The notes under the pieces were generated by a model. The model was not told the origin of the DNA. It saw nothing but the letters and a program-made list of their open reading frames with translations, and searched no databases. 64,000 nucleotides of DNA from Gp6-AA40 sp963818645 (GTDB lineage: Bacteria; Acidobacteriota; Vicinamibacteria; Vicinamibacterales; UBA2999): assembly GCA_963818645.1 (NCBI GenBank), contig CAWFTF010000018.1, positions 1 through 64,000 on the forward strand. Reading direction: 5' to 3'. Below, piece by piece: positions 52,393 through 62,515 of this stretch (positions are counted from its first letter, which is position 1; every line of letters starts with the position of its first letter). Both the position numbers and the translations under genes were made by a program.

Positions 52393-52785
52393 ATGACCAA
52401 GGGCGCCGCTCCACCCGATCTCAGTCGCCGCGAACGGCAGATTCTCGACGTGCTTTACAAGGCAGGCCGTGCGACTGCCGCCGAAGTACAGCAGGCCATG
52501 CCGGCAGCGCCCAGCTACTCTGCCGTGCGCACGCTGTTGCGAATCCTCGAAGACAAAGGGCACGTGCGACACGAGCAGGACGGGTCGCGCTACGTCTACC
52601 TCCCGACCGTCGCGCGAGACGCGGCGAAACGCTCCGCGTTGCGACACCTGCTGAACACCTTCTTCGAAGGGTCTACCACGCAGGCAATCGCGGCGCTGCT
52701 CGACGAAGACGCGAGTCGACTCTCTCACGCGGATTGGGACCGCCTCAATACAGCGATCAAACGCGCCCGCAAGGAAGGAGCCTGA
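52393..52785 (+). CDS. BlaI/MecI-family transcriptional repressor
   Basis: 130 residues, winged helix. LSRREREILD-like LSRRERQILDVLYKAGRATAAEVQQAMPAAPSYSAVRTLLRILEDKGHVRHEQDGSRYVYLP is diagnostic of BlaI/MecI; the C-terminal helices form the dimer (LRHLLNTFFEGSTTQAIAALLDE). A dimer represses until the membrane partner cleaves or releases it. The partner gene starts 1 nt after its stop, with Shine-Dalgarno GGAAGGAG in the end of this gene. Confidence 0.95.
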   Translation: MTKGAAPPDLSRRERQILDVLYKAGRATAAEVQQAMPAAPSYSAVRTLLRILEDKGHVRHEQDGSRYVYLPTVARDAAKRSALRHLLNTFFEGSTTQAIAALLDEDASRLSHADWDRLNTAIKRARKEGA

Positions 52786-52786
52786 G

Positions 52787-54656
52787 ATGTTTGCCGACCT
52801 GATGGCCGCCCTCGTCGAATCATGCGCACGCGCCAGCCTGGTGCTGTGTGCCGCGTGGGCGTTGACTTCGGGAATGCGACGCGCCTCCGCTTCGACGCGT
52901 CACTTCGTCTGGATCTGCGCAATTGCCGGATCGACGCTCGCGCCGGCGATGACGGCCATCGGGCCGCGCTGGACGGTGTCGATTCCAACACCATTCGCCT
53001 CAACGCCGTCAGAGGCGCTCCGCGACACGCAGCGATCAGCGATCTCCTCAGCGCCCGAGGCTGCGCCGCCCGCAGCGACGAGCGATGTCGTGACCCCGGC
53101 ATTGCCGTCGGGAGCACCAGCGTCGAGTGCTACCAAACAGTTCGATCTGACGCTCGCCGCAGTGCTTCTCTGGGCTGTCGGCGCCACGATGATCCTGGCC
53201 TATGCCATCAGCGGTGCGATCGGCGCCCGGTGGATTCGCAGGTCGGCGACAGTCGTCGAGGCCCCGTGGGTCGACGAGGCACAAACGCTGGCAGAGGTCT
53301 TCGAAATCCCAGGGCCAGTCGTCGTCGCCGAGTCAGCGTCGGTCAACATGCCGATCGTGTGTGGCATCTGGCGTCCGTTGATCGTGATGCCAGTTGATGC
53401 GGCGCAGTGGTCGAACGAACGTCGCCGCTTCGTCTTACTCCACGAGCTCGCGCACATCAAACGGCGCGACTGCCTGACGCAGTCGCTGGCGCAGGTGCTG
53501 TGCGCGGCGTACTGGTTCAACCCGATCGTCTGGCTCGCGGCCCGCCGGATGCGCGCCGAACGCGAGCGGGCATGCGACGACTTCGTGCTCGCCGCTGGCG
53601 AGAAAGGTCCCGACTACGCGGCTCACCTGCTCGACATCGCCAAGACGGCGCAGCATCGCCGGATGTCCCCGCTCGTCGGGCTCGCCATGGCACGGCCGTC
53701 ACAACTCGAAGGGCGACTGCTGGCCATCCTGGATCCCGCGATCCGGCGATCGTCGACGCTCTACACGCGTGTCGCGTCGCTCGCGTTCGTCCTGCTCATC
53801 GCAGTGCCGGTCGGCGCCGTGCGCCTGGAGAGCTCTTCGCCGATCGCGGACGAATTCGAGTCGGCAAGCGCTACGCCATCTCACATGGCACCGGCGGTCG
53901 CAGAGTCGCCAACGATGATGCCACTGCCCGAGCCGCAACCCCGAACGAGGGTTGCCTCGGTATCAGCAACAGAGCCGATCGCGCGAACGCATCAACCGTG
54001 TAGCTTCCGACGAAATCGGCCCACAGCTCGGCGCTCAGATCGGCGGGCAAATCGCCACGGCCATGGCCGCTCAAAATGCCGTCGCCGCAGACCCGAAGAC
54101 CGTCGAGGCACTCATCGCCGCACTCGCCGATTCCGATCCGGACGTTCGCGAGACGGTGGTCATGACGCTCGGGCGCATGCGAGACGAGCGAATCGTGCCT
54201 GCTCTTCTTCCGCTGCTCAAAGACAGCAACGCGGACGTGCGTGAGCACGCCGTGTTCGCACTCACCCGAAGCGGTGATCCGCGCGCGGTCGCGGCCGTGA
54301 TGACGATGATTGACGATGCCTCGCCAGACGTGCGCCAGCAGGCAGTGCACCTCCTCGGGCAATCGCGCAACCGCGAGGCCGTTCCTGCGTTGCTGAAAGC
54401 ACTCAAGGACTCTTCGGCTGACGTTCGGCAACAGGCGGTGTTTGGTCTGGGTCGGCTGCGGGACGCCAGCGCGGTCGAGCCGTTGCTCGACGCGCTGAAG
54501 GATTCATCAGCCGATGTCCGCCAGCAAGCGGCCTTCGCACTCGGGCAAATCCGAGATCCCAGAGCGCTCCCTGCGCTGACAGCGTCGCTGCGCGACACGG
54601 TCGCGGACGTGCGCCAGCAGGCGGCGTTCGCCATTGGCCACATAGCAGGACAGTAA
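52787..54656 (+). CDS. BlaR1-like M56 metallopeptidase with C-terminal HEAT repeats (apparent frameshift)
   Basis: About 623 residues. The N-terminal membrane part contains several helices (ASLVLCAAWALTSG, LTLAAVLLWAVGATMILAYAI). The M56 zinc site is in RFVLLHELAHIKRRDCL with the second Glu in ERACDDFVLA. A final membrane helix is at LAFVLLIAVPVGAVRL. In BlaR1 this is followed by a penicillin-binding sensor domain. Here a Pro-rich linker is followed by six PBS-type HEAT repeats (DPDVRE, NADVRE, SPDVRQ, SADVRQ, SADVRQ, VADVRQ; ~31 residues each). One extra base near 53994-53998 separates the parts; removing it gives ARTHQRVASDEIGPQLG. Likely cleaves BlaI on a signal read by the HEAT region. 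Confidence 0.9.
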
Positions 54657-54696
54657 TAACCAGCATCGCAGGCGCACATCGCCTGAAAGGACAGCC

Positions 54697-55125
54697 ATGT
54701 CGACAAGTGCCAAAATATTAGCAGGCGTACTTCTCGCCTCGACCTTCGTCTGTTCGCGCGCCGACGCACAGACAGTTCCTGCTGCGACGGTCGCTGCGCT
54801 CGCTGACGCACTCAAAGACAGCGACGCCGACGTTCGTCGGCAGGCGGCCTGGGCGCTGGGACGTATCCGCTCCGAACAGTCGGTTGATCCACTCATCGCT
54901 GCCTTGCGCGACTCGGATCAAGAAGTCCGCAAACAAGCAATCTGGGCCATCGGTCGCATCCGCAGCCCCAAGGCGGTTGACGCACTGACCGCCGCTTTGA
55001 AGGACAGCAACATCGAGGTCCGTCGATCTGCTGCGCAGGCGCTTGCACAGATTTACGGAAACGGTGGCGGCAATCCGAACCCAAACCCTAATCCCAACCC
55101 GAATCCAAGACCGCGTCCGTTCTGA
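54697..55125 (+). CDS. Secreted HEAT-repeat protein with Asn-Pro tail
   Basis: 142 residues. Signal peptide LAGVLLASTFVCSRADAQ. Three PBS-type HEAT repeats (DADVRRQAAWALGRIRSEQSVDPLIAAL, DQEVRKQAIWAIGRIR, NIEVRRSAAQALAQI). The C-terminus is NGGGNPNPNPNPNPNPRPRPF, a repeated Asn-Pro stretch encoded by imperfect AACCCNAATCC-type repeats. It lies 40 nt after the M56-HEAT gene with an AAGGA Shine-Dalgarno, in the same operon. Probably a periplasmic partner for the HEAT sensor; inference. Confidence 0.82.
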   Translation: MSTSAKILAGVLLASTFVCSRADAQTVPAATVAALADALKDSDADVRRQAAWALGRIRSEQSVDPLIAALRDSDQEVRKQAIWAIGRIRSPKAVDALTAALKDSNIEVRRSAAQALAQIYGNGGGNPNPNPNPNPNPRPRPF

Positions 55126-55136
55126 CGGAGGCGACC

Positions 55137-55957
55137 ATGACATCAATTGCGCTCCGGCGGTTGGATTCGCCGCCGCCGGCTGTCTCACGGTCTTCGCATT
55201 CGTTACACCTGAAGTCTCCGCGGGCCAGCAGGCTCCGTCAGCGAAGGATTGGCGACCGTGATCGAGATGCTGCACAGCCCGGATCCAGTTGTGCGCGTCA
55301 GTGTGGCGTGCGCGCGCGACGTGTTCAACGCGAGCGCCGCGCCAGCGATCCCTGCACTCGTCGAGTTGCTCGAGGATGCCGAGCCAGTCGCACCCGAAGT
55401 CTGCCGTGACGATCACCGCCGCTGGTGGGGCGACGAGCAGCCGATTACCCCGGGCGAGGCCGCCGCTCGCGCGCTGGTCCACATCGGCAGCGCCTCTCTC
55501 GATCCTCTGATCAAGACACTCGCGAGCCCGACTGCGGTCGCGCGTCGCAACGCGGCGTGGGCGTTGGGAGCCCTCGATGACCAGCGGGCCGTCACGCCTC
55601 TCGTCGGTTCCTTGAAAGACAGTGAGCCGAACGTCCGCGAGCAGGCGTCGTGGGCGCTCGGGGCAATCGACGATGCACGAGCAGTGCAGCCACTGATCAA
55701 CGCGCTGAATGACACATCGCCACGTGTGCGCCGGCAAGCGGCATGGGCCCTCGGCGCGATCGACGATGCGAGTGCCGTGGACGGGCTCGTCGCGGCGCTC
55801 AAAGACAGCGACGCTCGGCGTACGAGAGCAGGCGGCGTGGGCGCTGGGCGCAATTGGCGATGGCCGTGCCGGAGCAGGGCTCGGCCTCGCACTGAAAGAC
55901 ACAGAAGCGCGCGTTCGTCGGCAGGCGGCCTGGGCACTCGGCGTGATCGCGGATTGA
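55137..55957 (+). CDS. HEAT-repeat protein with several apparent frameshifts
   Basis: A protein of ~270 residues after correction. ATG at 55137 with GGAGG Shine-Dalgarno. A secreted signal (AVGFAAAGCLTVFAFVTPEVSAGQQ) lies in a different frame from the ATG, so a base is probably missing near 55155. The body resumes at ATVIEMLHSPDPVVRVSVA in a third frame, which needs another missing base near 55245-55252. PBS-type repeats follow (TAVARRNAAWALGALDDQRAVTPLV, NVREQASWALGAIDD, RVRRQAAWALGAIDD). An extra base near 55811-55818 leads to GVREQAAWALGAIGD and RVRRQAAWALGVIAD. Third HEAT gene in a row, about 11 nt after the previous stop; ADOP follows 25 nt later. Confidence 0.7.
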
Positions 55958-55982
55958 ACTGGCGGACGCGAGAGGTCATGCG

Positions 55983-58400
55983 ATGCACAACGTGATTCAG
56001 GATCTTCGATTTGCCGCGCGATCCTTCCGACGTTCGCCGCGGTTCGCGGTACCGGCCATTCTCGCGCTGGCCCTCGGCATCGGCGCGACGTCGGCGATCT
56101 TCAGCGTCGTGCGCGGTGTGATGCTGCGTCCACTTCCCTACAGCGACCCGGAGCGCATCGTCGTCGTCTGGGAGAGCAACGCGCGGCGGAATCGCAATGT
56201 GATCGCCGACGCCAACTTCGTCGAGTGGCGAGAGCGAAACCGCTCGTTCACGCATCTGGCGATGGCTGGCCCTACTCGAATCAGTGTGATGCTCGGCGGC
56301 CAGCCCGAGGAAGTGATCGGGAGAGTCGCCTCCTCGGATCTCTTCCCCGTCCTCGGCGTTCAGCCAGCCCTCGGTCGCGCCTACGGTCCCTCCGAAGACG
56401 AAGAGGGCCGCGACAACGTCATCATCGTCAGCGATGAATTCTGGCGCACGCGGCTCGGTGGCCGTCCGGACGTCATCGGCACCACGATCATCGCGAGCGG
56501 CAGGTCGCGCACGCTGATCGGCGTGATGCCGGCGGGATTCACCCTGCTCGGCGAGCGAACGGATTTCCTGGTTCCTTACGGATGGACCATCGAAGGGCTC
56601 CGCGCGGCGCGTGGACGCGGATACTCGTTTGGAATTGCTCGACTGCGCGAGGGCGTCTCCTTCGAGCAAGCCTCCCTCGACATGAAGGGCATCGCTACCC
56701 AACTGTCCAGAGAGGCGCCGCAACGCAATACCGGCTGGTCGATCAGCCTGGTGCCCGTGCACGAGCAGATGGTCGATCAGATTCGGCCGGCGCTCCAGGT
56801 CCTTGCCGGCGCGGCGTTGTTCGTTCTGCTTGTCTCCTGCGTCAACGTCGCCAATCTGTTGCTCGCGCGCAGCACGCTCCGCGAGCGGGAGATGGGTGTA
56901 CGCACCGTCCTTGGCGCCGGGCGAGGCCGCCTTATCCGGCAACTGCTCGTCGAGAGTCTGTCCCTTGCGGCCTTCGGCGGCATCGCCGGCCTTGCCCTCG
57001 CGTTCGTGTTTCATCGAGGACTTCTTGCACTGGTCGCGGACAACATACCGGTTCCGCGGCTGAACCAGGTCAGCCTCGACCTCACGGTCGTGATGCTCAC
57101 GATGGGACTCTCACTTCTCACCGGCCTCGTGTTCGGGCTCGTTCCCGCGATCGTGTCAGCACGCTCGCTCAACGACTCGTTTCGCGAAGGTGGACGACAC
57201 GGCAGCGGCCCGAGAGCGCGGCGAGTGCTGGGGACATTAGTCGCCGCCGAAGTCGCGCTGTCTCTCGTCCTTCTCACAGGCGCTGGCCTGCTCGTGCGCA
57301 GCTTCGTGCGATTGAGCAGCATCAGCCCCGGATTTCGTGCCGAAGGGCTCCTCACGATGCGCGTGCAGCTTCCAGCCTCGCGTTACGACACATCCGAGCG
57401 TCGGTCGGGCTTCTCGACCAATGCCCTGGCGCGCATCGGGGAGCTTCCGGGTGTCCGCAGCGCCGCTGGAGTGACATTCCTTCCACTTGCTGGCCCCGGC
57501 ATCGGAACCAGTGTCTACCGAACCGATCAACCGACACCTGGGCCGGGTCAGGCACCCTCAGCCGACGTGACGCCGATCACACCAGGCTTCTTCCGCACAA
57601 TGGGAATCCCGCACGTGATGGGTCGAGACTTTACGGCGTTCGACCGCGGCGACTCTCCTCCTGTTGCCATCGTCAATGAGACGATGGTGCGGCTTCACCT
57701 CACCGATGGCGGCCCGATCGGAAAACGGCTGCACGTAAACGCCGGTTTCATCGAGCGTCTCGACTACGAGATTGTCGGAGTGGTCGGCGACATAAAGCTC
57801 GCCGCGCTCGACCGCGACATCCGACCGACGGTCTATCTGCCGTATACGCAGCTCGCGATTCCGCTGATGACGCTGGTTGTGCGCACGGAGATGAATCCTC
57901 TGTCGCTCGCGCCGAGCGTTGGTGCAGCTGTGCACGCGCTCGACCGCGAGCTGCCGCTCGCCGATGTGCGCACCATGCAGGAGGTCGTGGACGCGACGCT
58001 CGCACGCCCCCGTACCGTGACTGTGCTGCTCGTCGCTTTCGCGGTGATGGCGCTCCTGCTGGCCGCCGTTGGCGTGTACGGCGTGATGGCGTATTCCGTG
58101 GCGCAGCGCACGCAGGAGATTGGTGTGCGCATGGCTTTGGGCGCGACGCCGCGGTCTGTGTTCGACCTCATCCTCGCGCAGGCGCTGCGACTGGTCGGCA
58201 TCGGCGTCATCACCGGACTCGTCTTTGCCGCTGCGCTGACCCGCCTGCTGGCCGCGCTTCTGTACGAGACCGAGCCGCTCGATCCCGCCACCTTCGTCGT
58301 GACGACCGTCTTGCTGACCGTCGTCGCCATGGTGGCCTGCTACATTCCGGCCCGTCGTGGGACGAGAATCGCGCCTGTGCAAGCGTTGCGCGCAGACTGA
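55983..58400 (+). CDS. ADOP-type permease (MacB/FtsX-like, acidobacterial duplicated orphan permease)
   Basis: 805 residues, complete. N-terminal DLRFAARSFRRSPRFAVPAILALALGIGATSAIFSVVRGVMLRPLPY is diagnostic of the family. Two FtsX-type blocks are present: FVLLVSCVNVANLLLARSTLREREMGVRTVLGAGRGRLIRQLLVE in the middle and VLLVAFAVMALLLAAVGVYGVMAYSVAQRTQEIGVRMALGAT near the end, each with four helices. MacB-like periplasmic domains lie between. No ATPase gene is adjacent, as the word orphan implies. Role unknown; it may work with a MacB-type ATPase or move antibiotics or lipids. It may belong to the BlaI operon. Confidence 0.93.
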   Translation: MHNVIQDLRFAARSFRRSPRFAVPAILALALGIGATSAIFSVVRGVMLRPLPYSDPERIVVVWESNARRNRNVIADANFVEWRERNRSFTHLAMAGPTRISVMLGGQPEEVIGRVASSDLFPVLGVQPALGRAYGPSEDEEGRDNVIIVSDEFWRTRLGGRPDVIGTTIIASGRSRTLIGVMPAGFTLLGERTDFLVPYGWTIEGLRAARGRGYSFGIARLREGVSFEQASLDMKGIATQLSREAPQRNTGWSISLVPVHEQMVDQIRPALQVLAGAALFVLLVSCVNVANLLLARSTLREREMGVRTVLGAGRGRLIRQLLVESLSLAAFGGIAGLALAFVFHRGLLALVADNIPVPRLNQVSLDLTVVMLTMGLSLLTGLVFGLVPAIVSARSLNDSFREGGRHGSGPRARRVLGTLVAAEVALSLVLLTGAGLLVRSFVRLSSISPGFRAEGLLTMRVQLPASRYDTSERRSGFSTNALARIGELPGVRSAAGVTFLPLAGPGIGTSVYRTDQPTPGPGQAPSADVTPITPGFFRTMGIPHVMGRDFTAFDRGDSPPVAIVNETMVRLHLTDGGPIGKRLHVNAGFIERLDYEIVGVVGDIKLAALDRDIRPTVYLPYTQLAIPLMTLVVRTEMNPLSLAPSVGAAVHALDRELPLADVRTMQEVVDATLARPRTVTVLLVAFAVMALLLAAVGVYGVMAYSVAQRTQEIGVRMALGATPRSVFDLILAQALRLVGIGVITGLVFAAALTRLLAALLYETEPLDPATFVVTTVLLTVVAMVACYIPARRGTRIAPVQALRAD

Positions 58401-58424
58401 GGCGGGTCTTTTACACTCGCCTCA
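58398..58424. terminator. Hairpin TGAGGCG / CGCCTCA between convergent genes
   Basis: Arms at 58398-58404 and 58418-58424 around GGTCTTTTACACT. It overlaps the ADOP stop (58398-58400) and lies at the stop of the convergent YjbR gene, as expected for a shared terminator. Confidence 0.5.
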
Positions 58425-58770
58425 TGTCGAGCGCGGTAGTCATTCGTTTCAACGCGACGACGCGATAGCTGCGATCGACGAGATCCGCCACCGCCTTCCA
58501 GTCGAGCGCATCATCGGCCCACAGGCTGACCCACTGTCCACGACCGTAAGGCGTCACGAAAAACTGGCGGCGCATCAACAATCGGTCGACATCCTTTGGC
58601 TCGAGGCGAAAGGCGATCGACGGACGTCCCTTGATCTGTTCGAAGGCGACGAACACCTTCTTGCCTGCCTTGAAGTTGGGATGTCCCCACGACGGTGCCT
58701 CACTCGCTTCTGGGTACGAGAGGCAAAGCGTTCGCAGACGATCGAGTGTCGTGCCTCCCTTCTTCGCCAC
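58411..58770 (-). CDS. MmcQ/YjbR family DNA-binding protein
   Basis: 119 residues with a start at GTG 58770. Motifs: LDRLRTLCLSYPEASEAPSWGHPNFKAGKKVFVAF, SIAFRLEPKDVDRLLMRRQFFVTPYGRGQWVSLW, WKAVADLVDRSYRVVAL. The MmcQ/YjbR fold (CyaY-like) is thought to bind DNA. Function not established for the family. Follows the cyclase gene by 1 nt. Confidence 0.9.
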   Translation of the reverse strand: MAKKGGTTLDRLRTLCLSYPEASEAPSWGHPNFKAGKKVFVAFEQIKGRPSIAFRLEPKDVDRLLMRRQFFVTPYGRGQWVSLWADDALDWKAVADLVDRSYRVVALKRMTTALDMRRV

Positions 58771-58771
58771 G

Positions 58772-59764
58772 TCAGAACGTCGCGATCGGGTTGAGCGGCG
58801 ATCCCGTTCCTCCGGGGATCGGCAATGGCGCCGCAGTCAGCAGGAACTCCCATCGCTTGCGAGACGCGGCTGCCTGAGCCAAGGCTTCGAGATCGCAGTT
58901 GTCGAACAGGTGGACGCCCAGATACACGAGCGCGAAGTCGTGCACGGCTCCTCTTGGCGCGCCCGGTGTTCCAGGCGCGACGTATTGCGGATGATCGCTT
59001 CCGAGCAACGCAATGTCTCGCGCCTTGAGCCACGGCAGCACCGACGGATGAAGCCCGGCTGACTGTCCGCCGTCCGCTCGTCCACGCAGCCAGGGGCCGA
59101 CGGCCTTGCGTCGCGCCCACACGCCGGTCCGTACGAACAGTGCGTCACCAGCAGACACCTTCACCCCCGCTTGCTTTTCCCACGCCTCGAGATCCTCGAC
59201 GTAGATCGGAGTCCCGGGCTCCAGATACGGGACGCCCTTCAGGCGCGGAATGTCGATCAGAATCCCGCGCGTGAAGATACCGTTCTTGACGTTGTGAATC
59301 GAGTTCTTCGAGTGGCGATCCTTGAGCACGGCTTCCGAGGCAGGTTTGTAGCCGTTATAGAAGACGCCCTGCTCGTTGATGTGCGCGAGTGAGTCCAGAT
59401 GGGTGTGCGCGATGCCGTGGTAGTTGATCGCAATCCGATCCGACCCGATGCCCTGCATCGTCACTTCGTAAGGATTTGGATTGTCGACGGCCTTCTCCGT
59501 ATCCGTGTCGGCGGCCATCGACACGGATACTCCTTCTTTCACGAGCGCGGCTGCCTGACGTCGCTTGGCCGGCGTGATCAGATTGAGCGCGCCGATCTCA
59601 TCGTCTTTTCCCCATCGGCCCCAGTTGGAGAGCTCCGTTTTCCAGCGCTGGTACTGCTCCGCGCTCACCGGGTGCTTCTCGGCATCCTGCGCACGTGTCA
59701 ACCCGACCGACGACGCGACCATCACTGCCATTCCGAGGATGTACACGAATCGGTGCGCTTTCAT
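58772..59764 (-). CDS. Secreted cyclase-family hydrolase (KynB-like)
   Basis: 330 residues from the ATG at 59764. Signal peptide FVYILGMAVMVASSVGLTRAQ. The family metal-binding motif is YHGIAHTHLDSLAHI (H-x-H-x-D pattern); a partner segment is FALVYLGVHLFDNCDLEAL. RGILIDIPRL and GDALFVRTGVWARRK are typical. These enzymes are related to kynurenine formamidase, but most secreted members have unknown substrates. The next gene upstream, a PLP enzyme, overlaps its start by 4 nt. Confidence 0.87.
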   Translation of the reverse strand: MKAHRFVYILGMAVMVASSVGLTRAQDAEKHPVSAEQYQRWKTELSNWGRWGKDDEIGALNLITPAKRRQAAALVKEGVSVSMAADTDTEKAVDNPNPYEVTMQGIGSDRIAINYHGIAHTHLDSLAHINEQGVFYNGYKPASEAVLKDRHSKNSIHNVKNGIFTRGILIDIPRLKGVPYLEPGTPIYVEDLEAWEKQAGVKVSAGDALFVRTGVWARRKAVGPWLRGRADGGQSAGLHPSVLPWLKARDIALLGSDHPQYVAPGTPGAPRGAVHDFALVYLGVHLFDNCDLEALAQAAASRKRWEFLLTAAPLPIPGGTGSPLNPIATF

Positions 59765-60849
59765 GCGGGCTCCTCCATCCTTGTCCGAGTCCGATGCTCG
59801 ATGTATCCGCGCGCGGCAATGGGCCAGATGTCGACGACGGCCTGACCCTCGACGACGTAGAAGACATCGTGGAGATTGATCGTGGGGTCGACATGCGACG
59901 GAAGCAGCGCGACACGATCGCCGATCGTGACCGTCGATTCCGGCGGCAGCGAGATCGTCGCGTGCTCGTCGTTGAGCGACGTGACCGTGGCGCCATCGAT
60001 TCCGCGAACCACGGGCACTCCGTGATCCTTGGTCATCGACTTGTGCCCGCAGTCCGCGACGCAGCGATCGCGCGCGGGCCGGCTCACGACGGTGCCGAGC
60101 ACCCAGAACGCCGGCTCGAACGGCACGCCAACCCCGGAGTAGTCTGTGTCCATCAGCGCATATGAGCCGGCCTGGATCTCGCTGATGCCGTCGACGCGAC
60201 CGCTGATGTCGTAGGTGCCTGTTCCTCCAGCCGACACGATCTCGCACGGCAGACCTGCATCGCGAAGCTGATTGGCAGTCCTGACGAGTCCCTGCATCGC
60301 CTGTCGGGTGCGCGACTCGCGTTCGGCGCGGTCGCGAACCGGCTGCAGGTGACCTTCGTAGCCCATGACGCCGCGCAACGTGATGCCGCTCGACTGCGTA
60401 GCCTGTCGTGCCAGCGTCAACGCAGCCTCACCCGGCTCGACCCCGCATCGTCCCTGTCCGACATTGAGGTCCACCAGCACGCCAATGCTCGCGCCCCCCT
60501 CACGCGCCGCGCGTGAAAGCGCCTCGAGCCCGGCCAGGGAATCAATTGCTGTTGTCAGGCGAATACGCCTGGCGAGTGCTGCAAGGCGCGCGCACTTTTC
60601 TGGCGCGACGATCTCGTTGGCCAGCAGAACGTCATCACAGAATCCCGCGGCGATTTCTGCTTCGCCCACCGTCGCACAGGTCAGACCGCTGCACGAGCCA
60701 GCGGCCAGTTGACGCTTCGCGATCTCCGGCGTCTTGTGCGCTTTGAAATGCGGCCGGAGGCGGCATGATCCGCTGGCAAAGAACGCCGCCATGCGGGCGA
60801 TATTGCGATCTAATGCGGCTCGATCCAGCACAAGAGCGGGAGTCGGCAA
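59761..60849 (-). CDS. D-threonine/D-serine aldolase-like PLP enzyme (alanine racemase fold)
   Basis: About 363 residues. The PLP Lys is in LRPHFKAHKTPEIAKRQLAAG. Further: CATVGEAEIAAGFCDDVLLANEIV, VLVDLNVGQGRCGVEPG, LRGVMGYEGHLQ and the metal site region VADCGHKSMTKDHG...LNDEHATISLP. This matches the DSD1/D-threonine aldolase group. The in-frame start further upstream lies within the GGTTCC repeat. TTG 60849 (LPTPALVLDRAALDRN) is chosen because the family begins there; confidence in the start is low. Coupled to the cyclase gene. Confidence 0.85.
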   Translation of the reverse strand: MPTPALVLDRAALDRNIARMAAFFASGSCRLRPHFKAHKTPEIAKRQLAAGSCSGLTCATVGEAEIAAGFCDDVLLANEIVAPEKCARLAALARRIRLTTAIDSLAGLEALSRAAREGGASIGVLVDLNVGQGRCGVEPGEAALTLARQATQSSGITLRGVMGYEGHLQPVRDRAERESRTRQAMQGLVRTANQLRDAGLPCEIVSAGGTGTYDISGRVDGISEIQAGSYALMDTDYSGVGVPFEPAFWVLGTVVSRPARDRCVADCGHKSMTKDHGVPVVRGIDGATVTSLNDEHATISLPPESTVTIGDRVALLPSHVDPTINLHDVFYVVEGQAVVDIWPIAARGYIEHRTRTRMEEPA

Positions 60850-60862
60850 TGTCTGAGAGCCG

Positions 60863-61083
60863 TACCGTTCCGGGTTCCACGTTCCGGGTTCCACGTTCGT
60901 GTTCCGGGTTTTGGTTCTGTGTTCGTGGTTCAGAGTTCATGGTTCCAGAGGGTTCGGAATCAGAGAGGCTAATTGGACACAATCGAACAGAGAACTGCGA
61001 ACAAGAGAACCTCGAACCCGGAACCCGGCACATGGAACCGGAACCTTGAACACGAACCCGGAACCAGGAACATGGAACCTGGA
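60863..61083. repeat. Long inverted array of GTTCC / GGAAC heptanucleotides
   Basis: About 220 bp with two arms. Left: CGTTCCG-GGTTCCA-CGTTCCG-GGTTCCA-CGTTCGT, then GTTC units at 6-7 nt to about 60960. Right (from about 60990): GAACTGC, GAACAAGA, GAACCTC, GAACCCG, GAACCCG, GCACATG, GAACCG, GAACCTT, GAACACG, AACCCG, GAACCAG, GAACATG, GAACCTG, GAACC. Units are 7 nt with few slips. The arms are complementary and could fold into a long hairpin. It fills the gap between the aldolase start and the ntrX stop. Confidence 0.9.
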
Positions 61084-61089
61084 ACCGTG

Positions 61090-62475
<1,386 letters not shown>

Positions 62476-62515
62476 TGAAACACTGTCGTTCGAACCTCGA
62501 TGTTCCGGCTGCTCA

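Noticed and set aside
2672..55957. Programmed +1 frameshifting as a general mechanism for the many split genes
   Set aside because: No shared slippery motif at the break points, essential genes such as ffh and murB are affected, and one gene seems to need missing bases. Assembly error is simpler.
55413..57014. Long minus-strand open frame (~530 codons) across the HEAT and ADOP genes
   Set aside because: Antisense shadow. The plus-strand frames carry HEAT repeats and FtsX motifs.
26702..61083. Heptad arrays as CRISPR arrays
   Set aside because: Units are 7 nt and contiguous without spacers; no cas genes are present.
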